Part shown: positions 57,849 through 64,000 of the stretch, piece by piece
Position numbering within the stretch: the stretch's first letter is position 1
Layout of the letters: the number at the start of each line of letters is the position of its first letter
Origin: Methanolobus vulcani
Lineage (GTDB): Archaea; Halobacteriota; Methanosarcinia; Methanosarcinales; Methanosarcinaceae
NCBI RefSeq assembly: GCF_006546655.1
Contig: NZ_VIAQ01000017.1
Span: 62,001-126,000, forward strand
Length of the DNA stretch: 64,000 nucleotides
Direction of reading: 5' to 3'
Made by a program: the position numbers and the translations under genes
Notes under the pieces: model-generated
What the model was told of the DNA's origin: nothing
The model's database searches: none
What the model saw: the letters and a program-made list of their open reading frames with translations, nothing else

Positions 57849-58520
57849 ATGAAAATAGCCGGATTAGATGAAGCTGGAAAGGGACCGGTAATAGGACCAA
57901 TGTGCATTGGAGGAGTTATGATTGACGATGCAAAAGAAAGTACATTGAAGAACCTGGGAGTTGCAGATTCAAAGAAACTCAGTCCTAAAAAGAGAGTACA
58001 TCTTGCAGGCCAGATAGAAAAGTATTCTGAAAAAGTTTTTGTTTTAGAGATAACAGCACAGCAGATTGATGAGCTCAGGACCCTTATGAGCATGAATGAT
58101 ATTATGGTGGTTGCATTCTCAAAAGTGCTTGAACAACTCCATCCTGAAACTGCTTATGCTGATGCTGCTGATGTAAAAGAGGAAAGATTTGGTGTCAGGC
58201 TTCTGGAAGAGTACAGGAAGAACAATCCTGAAAAAGCTGACAATCTAACGATTATTTCAAAGCATCAGGCAGATGCAAGCTATCCTATAGTCTCTGCTGC
58301 ATCCATTGTTGCAAAGGTTCGCAGGGACCAGCTTATAGAAGATTTAAAAGCTGAACATGGAGTGGATTTTGGAAGCGGTTATCCTTCTGACCCTAAAACA
58401 AAGAAATTCCTTGCTGACTGGTATGGAGAATATGGAGATTTTCCGGATTATGTGAGACATTCCTGGAAGACTGCGGAGAATGTTATTAAAAATGCTGAAG
58501 CTGAAAATAATCAGGAATGA
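57849..58520 (+). CDS. rnhB: Ribonuclease HII
   Basis: This 223-residue enzyme removes RNA from RNA-DNA hybrids and single ribonucleotides. Acidic metal ligands D7 and E8 sit in AGLDEAGKGPVIGPM, the third in ETAYADAADV, and the fourth near DFGSGYPSD. Other family traits are SKHQADASYPIVSAASIVAKVRRD and TKKFLADWYGEYGDFPDYVRHSW. ATG 57849 is chosen; a TTG two codons upstream is possible. It follows the secretion terminator and is probably transcribed separately. Confidence 0.95.
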   Translation: MKIAGLDEAGKGPVIGPMCIGGVMIDDAKESTLKNLGVADSKKLSPKKRVHLAGQIEKYSEKVFVLEITAQQIDELRTLMSMNDIMVVAFSKVLEQLHPETAYADAADVKEERFGVRLLEEYRKNNPEKADNLTIISKHQADASYPIVSAASIVAKVRRDQLIEDLKAEHGVDFGSGYPSDPKTKKFLADWYGEYGDFPDYVRHSWKTAENVIKNAEAENNQE

Positions 58521-58658
58521 GGATAAAGAATAACTGACAATTGCCGAAAACGAGTTCTGCGGAAACTCTCAAAAGCATAGTCGATTTTTATGTGTAGTTG
58601 ATGATAACTCCGGCAAATGGATTTGAATCGGATTCTTCGTAAAGTTTTAAGATAATAT

Positions 58659-60167
58659 GTGTTACTAAATAATAGCAGCTTTAATAGTAGGCAATTAAAA
58701 CGGTACTTAATGAAAATGAACCATGCAAACAATATATCGGAAAACTCCCTTAACAACAAAACCCTTTCAGACATATCCCGGCAATTCAACATTGACAAGA
58801 ACTGCCTGATGGAGCTTCGGGGTCGTTCAAATCCTTTTGGCAGTCCATTTGAACATGGTGAACTATATATTGCCATACAAAACATCGATTCTCATAAGCA
58901 AACGCAAGAATGCTCTGCATCCGATTCACAGCTTGAATTCAAAAGAGCGGCAGTTTCCTTTGTAGATATGGTAATCAAGACTGAAAATATACTTCCTGTT
59001 ATCGGAAAAAATCTATGGGGAAGGGTCGTTGAGACCTTACTGGATAAAGAAGAAAAGATATTAGTTCCTCACTCATGTTCTCCTGAATTCACGTACAATA
59101 TAAATGAAAATCTCATAATGAATGATCATCAGGACAACGGATGCCTGAAAGATATACCGGAAAAATCCCTGGATAAAGCTGGAATTGTACTGATAGCCAA
59201 TCCTGCTCATCTGAGCGGTGCTTTGCTGTGTTCTGACGATATAATATATCTTGCAGGGCGTTGCAGGGAAAAAGGAACTTTACTTTTTGTTGATGAAACA
59301 TTGATAGAATTAACCGACCCGTACCAGAGCGTTGCATCAATTGTCCGGGAAAATGATAATGTCATTATCCAGCGTTCAATATCCAATACATTTGCTATTT
59401 CAGACCATGATGTGTCTTTTGCGATAGCTTCGGAAAAAATGATAGAGAAACTCAGCCACTCATCTGCAGAAAACGATACAGACATACTGCCGTTATCCAT
59501 TGGAACTTCTTTGATGGAAATGCAGGGCGGAGGTAATAGCTCTTATCTGGAAGATTCCAGAAATTTTATCAAAGAACAGCGAAAATACCTTACAGACCTG
59601 TTCTCAAGCCGCGGTTACGTACCGGAAAAAAGCGATTCCAGCTATATCCTTGTCAAGCTGAACTTTTTAATGGGACTGGAAGAACTTACGCAAAGACTTG
59701 CATCACACGGAGTGTTGATACTGGATTGCCGCTCGTTCTACATCCCTGATGAAGATTATGCAAGAGTAGCAGTTACTACCAAAAGCAATGTTGATAATTT
59801 CGAGGAGATATTCGGCATCGTTCTTAGCGAATGGGCAAGAGACCTCGCTAAAGCAAAACTCGAAGAAACGCTGAATTCAGGTAAACTTATGGGAAGAAAT
59901 ACAGAATGCCCATATTACCCCTGTCACTTCCCCGGCCAGGACTGCACTTTCTGCTATTGCCCCTTCAACCCGTGCAAAAACGAGAAGACTGGAGGAGAAT
60001 GGATCACCGGTTCAAAAGGAAGAAAAGGATGGAGCTGCATGAACTGTCGTATAGTCCACGAACCTGAAATTGCACAGGAGATTCTGGACGCACTTCTGGA
60101 AGATAATGATCTGGAAACAAACAAAAAAGCCGCCTGGAAAAATGTGATCGAATCACGTCTTTTGTGA
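58659..60167 (+). CDS. Divergent CobD-like protein without PLP site, Cys-rich C-terminus intact
   Basis: The 502 residues align with the two CobD proteins of the cob operon, but the PLP site is eroded. RSISNTFAISDHD has Asn243 in place of the lysine, NPNNPTG has become NPAHLSG, and the C-terminal substrate Arg region reads DYARVAVTTKS instead of a RxxIR form. Yet the C-terminal Cys-rich domain is kept almost unchanged: CPYYPCHFPGQDCTFCYCPFNPC and SCMNCRIVHE, then a helical end. It lies away from the cob genes, after rnhB. It may work through the Cys domain alone or as a sensor. A GTG start is assumed because the RQLKRYL segment aligns with CobD. Confidence 0.75.
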   Translation: MLLNNSSFNSRQLKRYLMKMNHANNISENSLNNKTLSDISRQFNIDKNCLMELRGRSNPFGSPFEHGELYIAIQNIDSHKQTQECSASDSQLEFKRAAVSFVDMVIKTENILPVIGKNLWGRVVETLLDKEEKILVPHSCSPEFTYNINENLIMNDHQDNGCLKDIPEKSLDKAGIVLIANPAHLSGALLCSDDIIYLAGRCREKGTLLFVDETLIELTDPYQSVASIVRENDNVIIQRSISNTFAISDHDVSFAIASEKMIEKLSHSSAENDTDILPLSIGTSLMEMQGGGNSSYLEDSRNFIKEQRKYLTDLFSSRGYVPEKSDSSYILVKLNFLMGLEELTQRLASHGVLILDCRSFYIPDEDYARVAVTTKSNVDNFEEIFGIVLSEWARDLAKAKLEETLNSGKLMGRNTECPYYPCHFPGQDCTFCYCPFNPCKNEKTGGEWITGSKGRKGWSCMNCRIVHEPEIAQEILDALLEDNDLETNKKAAWKNVIESRLL

Positions 60168-60360
60168 GTATGGCAAGTTACTGCTGCATATTTAGGAGTC
60201 AGAAAACAAAATGGACGGATATAAATATGCAACTTGTTACTGTTTTTTATTCTATGCATGAATATGAAAATCATTTATTGAAGTGCAATTTTTGAAGATT
60301 TTTGTGATAAATAAGGATTTCTACAGAGCCAATATTGAAATTAAAGAAAAAAGAGTGGAA

Positions 60361-61056
60361 TCAATTTTTGGAGATGAACTCCACCATTGATTCGAATATC
60401 CTGATACCGTCTTTTGAGCCGAGTATTTCTTCGGAAGCTCTTTCAGGGTGTGGCATCATGCCGAGTACATTCTTTTTGGTACTTACAATACCTGCAATGT
60501 TTTCCTGTGAGCCGTTAGGATTTGCCTCGTCTGTGACCTTGCCTTCCCTGTCAACATACCTGAATGCAACCTGACCGTTGTCTTCGAATTTTGAAAGGGT
60601 TGCTTCGTCTGCATAGAAATTACCTTCCATGTGAGCGATAGGAATACTGACCACTTCACCTTTCTTGAATTTTGATGTAAATGGTGTGTCAGTTGTTTCA
60701 ACTCTTAGAAGTGTGGATTCACATTTAAATTTTGGATAGTTGTTGGTTGTAAGAGCTCCATCCAGCAGGCCGGATTCTGTGAGAATCTGGAAACCGTTGC
60801 ATATACCTATAACAGGCTTGCCTGCTTCTGCAAGTGCTTTGATGGAAGCCATGACAGGAGTACGTGCTGCAATAGCACCGGCTCTTAGGTAGTCACCGTA
60901 TGAGAAACCACCGGGAACAACTATTCCGTCAAAACGGGAAAGGTCTTCTTCCTTGTACCATACGAGTTCAGCGTCAACTCCGATTACATCTTTCAGGACA
61001 TGCAACACGTCAAGGTCACAATTGCTGCCACCAAACTGTACAATACCTATACTCAT
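60361..61056 (-). CDS. purQ: Phosphoribosylformylglycinamidine synthase, glutaminase subunit
   Basis: This 231-residue class I glutamine amidotransferase supplies ammonia to PurL in purine synthesis. The nucleophile C86 lies in GICNGFQILTESGLL; the His-Glu pair is in MMPHPERASEE near the C-terminus. VVPGGFSYGDYLRAGAIAA is also typical. It overlaps purS by four bases; purL is not in this window. Confidence 0.96.
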   Translation of the reverse strand: MSIGIVQFGGSNCDLDVLHVLKDVIGVDAELVWYKEEDLSRFDGIVVPGGFSYGDYLRAGAIAARTPVMASIKALAEAGKPVIGICNGFQILTESGLLDGALTTNNYPKFKCESTLLRVETTDTPFTSKFKKGEVVSIPIAHMEGNFYADEATLSKFEDNGQVAFRYVDREGKVTDEANPNGSQENIAGIVSTKKNVLGMMPHPERASEEILGSKDGIRIFESMVEFISKN

Positions 61057-61304
61057 TGCAGTTCCCTCAGGGAGATTTCATAATTATGGATGATCGGGTT
61101 TGCGATGAGCTTCTGGCACATCTGCTCAACTATCTCTCTGGCATCGTGGATATTCTCTGCCTGAAGATCAATTGTGTATTTCTTTGCTGTTTTTACACTG
61201 TCGGTCTCATATCCTAAGTGTTCAAGTGCCCTTTTGATCGTTGTGCCTTCAGGGTCAAGCATACCGCTTTTGAGTTCAATGGTTACATCTGCCTGGTATT
61301 GCAT
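61053..61304 (-). CDS. purS: Phosphoribosylformylglycinamidine synthase subunit PurS
   Basis: The 83 residues begin MQYQADVTIELKSGMLDPEG and contain TIKRALEHLGYETDSVK and the C-terminal helix, as expected of PurS, the small subunit that holds PurL and PurQ together. It is first in the purS-purQ transcript, with a four-base overlap. Confidence 0.95.
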   Translation of the reverse strand: MQYQADVTIELKSGMLDPEGTTIKRALEHLGYETDSVKTAKKYTIDLQAENIHDAREIVEQMCQKLIANPIIHNYEISLRELQ

Positions 61305-61423
61305 TTGGAATCCTCATTTGATGATGTATATTGATAATAATATAACAGTTAACTAGGCAATTAATAATAACGCCTTATATTATAAACTTTGCATTGGGAC
61401 ACCCTATTTCTAATTCCATAATA

Positions 61424-61439
61424 CAAAAAAACAAAAAAC
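61424..61439 (-). terminator. Oligo-T terminator of the CDP-alcohol transferase gene
   Basis: Runs of seven and six A on the plus strand (61425-61431 and 61433-61438) read as T-runs in the minus transcript, about 35 bases past the stop codon at 61472. Confidence 0.5.
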
Positions 61440-61471
61440 AATAATGAAATACGAAATTCTAAAACAGAAAA

Positions 61472-62059
61472 TCATGAAAGCTCTTTTTTTGCATAGAGCA
61501 AACGCTGGATCATTGTTATGTGAGTAAGGATAACTATCAGAACAATGGATTCCAAAAGATATCCGCTTAGGGAACCAGCCACAAGGATGATCATACGTTC
61601 CGGTCTTTCAGCAATACCGATATTCATTGAACCTACACCTGCACTTTCTGCCCTTGAACGCACGTAACTTACCATATATGATCCCATGATGGCAAAGACA
61701 ACCCAGAACCATATTGGAACTGAGAACAAGCTGTTCTGCACAATAGTACCGGTAAATGATCCGTAAATAATCCCGGCAAAGACAATTGCGTCTGCATAAC
61801 GATCACATACAGAATCCAGTACAGCCCCAAACACAGTCATCCTTCCTTTGGCACGTGCAACGGCACCGTCTATCATGTCAAAGAAACCGCTGAAAAGGAT
61901 GAGTAAAGCTCCTGCCATCAGGTCACCGGTGGCAAAAACAACGGCTGCCCAGAAGCTAATCAGAAGACCAATTATGGTGAGCAAGTTTGGAGATAACGGT
62001 ATCCATTTAACAAATGGTAATATTGAAGACCTGATCTTATCTTTGAGTTCACTGAACAT
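61472..62059 (-). CDS. CDP-alcohol phosphatidyltransferase, likely archaetidylinositol-phosphate synthase
   Basis: This 195-residue membrane enzyme has the motif DxxDGxxARxxxxxxxxGxxxDxxxD in DMIDGAVARAKGRMTVFGAVLDSVCDRYAD, preceded by PLSPNLLTIIGLLIS. It joins a CDP-archaeol to a polar alcohol. In methanogens a close relative makes archaetidylinositol phosphate; the serine-using type is another option and cannot be excluded. About five hydrophobic segments are present. It is transcribed alone. Confidence 0.85.
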   Translation of the reverse strand: MFSELKDKIRSSILPFVKWIPLSPNLLTIIGLLISFWAAVVFATGDLMAGALLILFSGFFDMIDGAVARAKGRMTVFGAVLDSVCDRYADAIVFAGIIYGSFTGTIVQNSLFSVPIWFWVVFAIMGSYMVSYVRSRAESAGVGSMNIGIAERPERMIILVAGSLSGYLLESIVLIVILTHITMIQRLLYAKKELS

Positions 62060-62318
62060 TATATGCCTCTGTCCTGTAACTGTTGTAACTATTTAGAATC
62101 TCATTCTATTTCATCTGTTGCATTTTATGAAATAAAAGCCAACAGCGTAAATTGATAAACTCATAATAATGATGCTCATTAGACAATATAGTGTAGAAAA
62201 GATTAAATAGTAATTTGAGAAAGCAGCAATTGCAGTTATAGTTTCACAATTTAAGAATTAATTTGTGAAAATACCCAGGGTGTTATACCCTTCTGCTAAA
62301 AACAATTGAGGAAAATAA

Positions 62319-62705
62319 ATGAAGACCGAACGTAAGATTCTGGTATGCGAGAATGGTAAGCTGGTACTTAGGAAAATATCACTTGCCTACACGGACTCTA
62401 ACGGAGAGACCGCATATTTGTTCGAGCCTGAAAAGAAGGTAGAGAAACAAACAGAGAACTATTACGAACATATAGAGAACAATTTCCTGCTCATAGGTCT
62501 TCTCAGGAAAGTGGATATGTCAAAACTTAGCAACGAAGAAGTTGAGAATCTTATGCTCAGAAAGCATGAAAAGGAAGAGAATTTCCTCAGAGCCGGAAGA
62601 GCCCACGGATACAACCTTGGCCTTGACATGAATCCAGAGGATATTTTGAAATTCTACATCTCACTTACACCCGAAGAACGTGTTGCTCTGGAATGCAAAC
62701 CCTGA
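62319..62705 (+). CDS. Unrecognised small soluble protein
   Basis: The protein has 128 residues. The N-terminal ~45 (KTERKILVCENGKLVLRKISLAYTDSNGETAYLFEP) look like a small beta sheet; the rest is helical and charged (NEEVENLMLRKHEKEENFLRAGRAHGYNL). No family, membrane segment or Cys site is recognised. The codon use and clear ribosome site (GAGG before the ATG) support a real gene. It stands alone with a T-rich terminator after it. Confidence 0.65.
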   Translation: MKTERKILVCENGKLVLRKISLAYTDSNGETAYLFEPEKKVEKQTENYYEHIENNFLLIGLLRKVDMSKLSNEEVENLMLRKHEKEENFLRAGRAHGYNLGLDMNPEDILKFYISLTPEERVALECKP

Positions 62706-62709
62706 ACAC

Positions 62710-62730
62710 GTCTTTTTTCCTTTCATTTTT
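62710..62730 (+). terminator. T-rich terminator after the small protein gene
   Basis: Two T-runs (62713-62718 and 62726-62730) start eight bases after the stop codon, with more T-runs further on near 62765. Confidence 0.5.
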
Positions 62731-62855
62731 AACTTCAATTCATTTATTCAAACGATCCTCTCTTTTTCATTTTTTTATTTCTTGTAGTGCTCTACTCAAA
62801 GCATTTATCAGACTTTAACACCTCCTTGAACTAAAAACAGGTCACCGATCAGAAT

Positions 62856-64000
62856 ATGTGCTCAATTACAGGCTTTTTTAACAATGACAATTCACTGAAA
62901 CATGCACTGAGTTCCCTTGAGATCACAAAGAACAGAGGACTCGATGGTATTGGAATCTGCACCTCAGAGAAAATATTTCGTGCAGAAGATGTTGATTCAC
63001 TTGGAATAGACTCTAAAACTGCAGAGAGAAATGTACTGGGACACAGACTTCATTCAATGGTGAACTACGTCCTGCAGCCACTTGCCTATAAAGGTAAAAT
63101 GGTTGCCAACTGTGAGATATACAACTGGAAAGAGCTTGTTGAGAAATACGAGATCGAAGCTGAGAATGACACTGACCTGCTGATACAGTTAATTGAGAAG
63201 AAAGCCGGAGATTCCAGAAGCAACAACATGATGCAGCTAATAGATGAAGTGCTCCTGGAAGTCATTGGAGTCTATGCCATCGCATACTGGCTGGATGATA
63301 CAGTTTACGTTGCAAGGGATATCGTTGGCCTGAAACCACTCTGGTACAGCAACTCCGATGGTTTTGCATTTTGTTCCGAGAAAAAAGCGCTTGCAAGAAA
63401 CGGTTTTGCAGATATCAAGGAACTAAACCCAAGAGAGATACTGGCCTACAACATCAAAACCGGAAATCTGGAGAAATTCAACAGGGAATTCTTCTCCATT
63501 ATACCGGAACACGAAGGCAGCATCGATGAACTTGAAAAAGTGATGCTTGAAAAACTTGAAGATGCGGTATCTATCCGAATGCCGGAAGAGAAATTCGGAA
63601 TCCTTTTTTCAGGAGGACTTGATTCCACAATAATCGCCTGTCTGTGCAAACTGATGGGAAAAAAGCCAGGGATCGATTTTACATGCTACACCGCAGGTCT
63701 TGCAGGAGTACAGCTTCCACCGGATGTAGAATATGCAAAGAAGATGGCTGATGAACTCGGACTCGACCTGAAGATCAAAATCATAGACCTTGACGAAGTT
63801 GAAGAATATCTCAAAGACGTGGTTCCTCTTGTTGAAGATAGCAACGTTCCAAAAGTTGGTGTTGCTCTCACCATGTATGCAGCATGTGTGGCTGCAAGAG
63901 AAGACGGCATCAGGGTAATGTTCTCAGGCTCAGGAGCCGATGAGATCTTTGCAGGTTATGACCGTCACAAGCGTTCCACAGACATAAGCAGGGACTGCTA
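62856..64000 (+). CDS. asnB: Asparagine synthase (glutamine-hydrolysing), partial
   Basis: The frame is open from ATG 62856 to the window end, giving 381 residues. It starts MCSITGFFNND, so Cys2 is the glutaminase nucleophile. The N-terminal class II amidotransferase domain (HRLHSMVNY, CEIYNWKEL, RDIVGLKPLWY) is followed by the ATP-pyrophosphatase motif LFSGGLDSTIIA near residue 250 and FSGSGADEIFAGYDRHK. The latter belongs to the Asn synthetase domain. It makes asparagine from aspartate, or transfers an amide to another acceptor, as some archaeal paralogs may. The C-terminus is missing. Confidence 0.92.
   Translation, partial: MCSITGFFNNDNSLKHALSSLEITKNRGLDGIGICTSEKIFRAEDVDSLGIDSKTAERNVLGHRLHSMVNYVLQPLAYKGKMVANCEIYNWKELVEKYEIEAENDTDLLIQLIEKKAGDSRSNNMMQLIDEVLLEVIGVYAIAYWLDDTVYVARDIVGLKPLWYSNSDGFAFCSEKKALARNGFADIKELNPREILAYNIKTGNLEKFNREFFSIIPEHEGSIDELEKVMLEKLEDAVSIRMPEEKFGILFSGGLDSTIIACLCKLMGKKPGIDFTCYTAGLAGVQLPPDVEYAKKMADELGLDLKIKIIDLDEVEEYLKDVVPLVEDSNVPKVGVALTMYAACVAAREDGIRVMFSGSGADEIFAGYDRHKRSTDISRDC

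Overview
The window looks like a chromosomal segment of a methanogenic archaeon of the Methanosarcinaceae, most like the methylotrophic genera related to Methanolobus or Methanococcoides. Support comes from methenyl-H4MPT cyclohydrolase (Mch), the archaeal pterin enzyme MptE, a methanogen dihydropteroate-synthase-like protein, archaeal-type cobamide genes (CobY, CobS, CobZ, CbiB and CobD with a Cys-rich tail), Trm1, a Taw2-like enzyme, archaeal FtsZ, archaeal PheRS beta and a tRNA-Arg gene with a bulge-helix-bulge intron. The DNA is AT-rich, with TATA-like promoters and GGAG/GGTG ribosome sites. All names come from reading motifs; no database search was run.

Layout. 1-10.4 kb: a partial nikR with a putative operator array, a DUF3467 protein, a Ski2-like helicase, a KaiC-like protein with a lost P-loop, and a minus-strand run ileS-mptE-DUF373-MTA/MTI phosphorylase. 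10.6-18.0 kb: a formylglycine-enzyme-like lipoprotein, then the cobamide nucleotide-loop operon cobD2-cobD1-cbiB-cobZ-cobS-cobY. 18.1-26.2 kb: AIM24-like protein, phosphoesterase, degenerate cupredoxin lipoprotein, Trm1, regulators, Taw2-like enzyme, DUF2124 and Mch. 26.4-34.8 kb: a hybrid REC-PAS-histidine kinase, then a three-gene cassette of membrane winged-helix protein, exported CARDB-like protein and a 1690-residue exported HEAT protein made of three tandem ~550-residue modules. 34.8-43.2 kb: DHPS-like protein, FtsZ, site-2 protease, a K+ channel with its own RCK protein, a TSUP transporter, an ArsR-like regulator and tRNA-Arg(UCG).

43.4-49.9 kb holds the most unusual operon. It has two tandem substrate-binding lipoproteins, a SAM methyltransferase, a radical SAM enzyme whose C-terminus resembles a substrate-binding-protein lobe, a FecCD-type permease and an ATPase with a Cys-rich tail. 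A perfect 8-bp inverted repeat lies at its promoter. I read it as a coupled uptake and modification system for a metal chelate, corrinoid or tetrapyrrole; the ligand is unknown. 50-64 kb: pheT, a UbiA-family prenyltransferase, a type IV pilus/secretion ATPase and membrane-protein pair, RNase HII, a third CobD-like protein without the catalytic lysine, purQ-purS, a CDP-alcohol phosphatidyltransferase, an unrecognised small protein and a partial asparagine synthetase.

Themes that connect the genes: C1 cofactor chemistry (MptE, DHPS-like, Mch; the cob operon; a NikR that probably serves nickel homeostasis), two CobD paralogs that appear to have lost PLP chemistry but keep the Cys-rich tail, and two multigene cassettes (HEAT and radical SAM/ABC) that known pathways do not explain.
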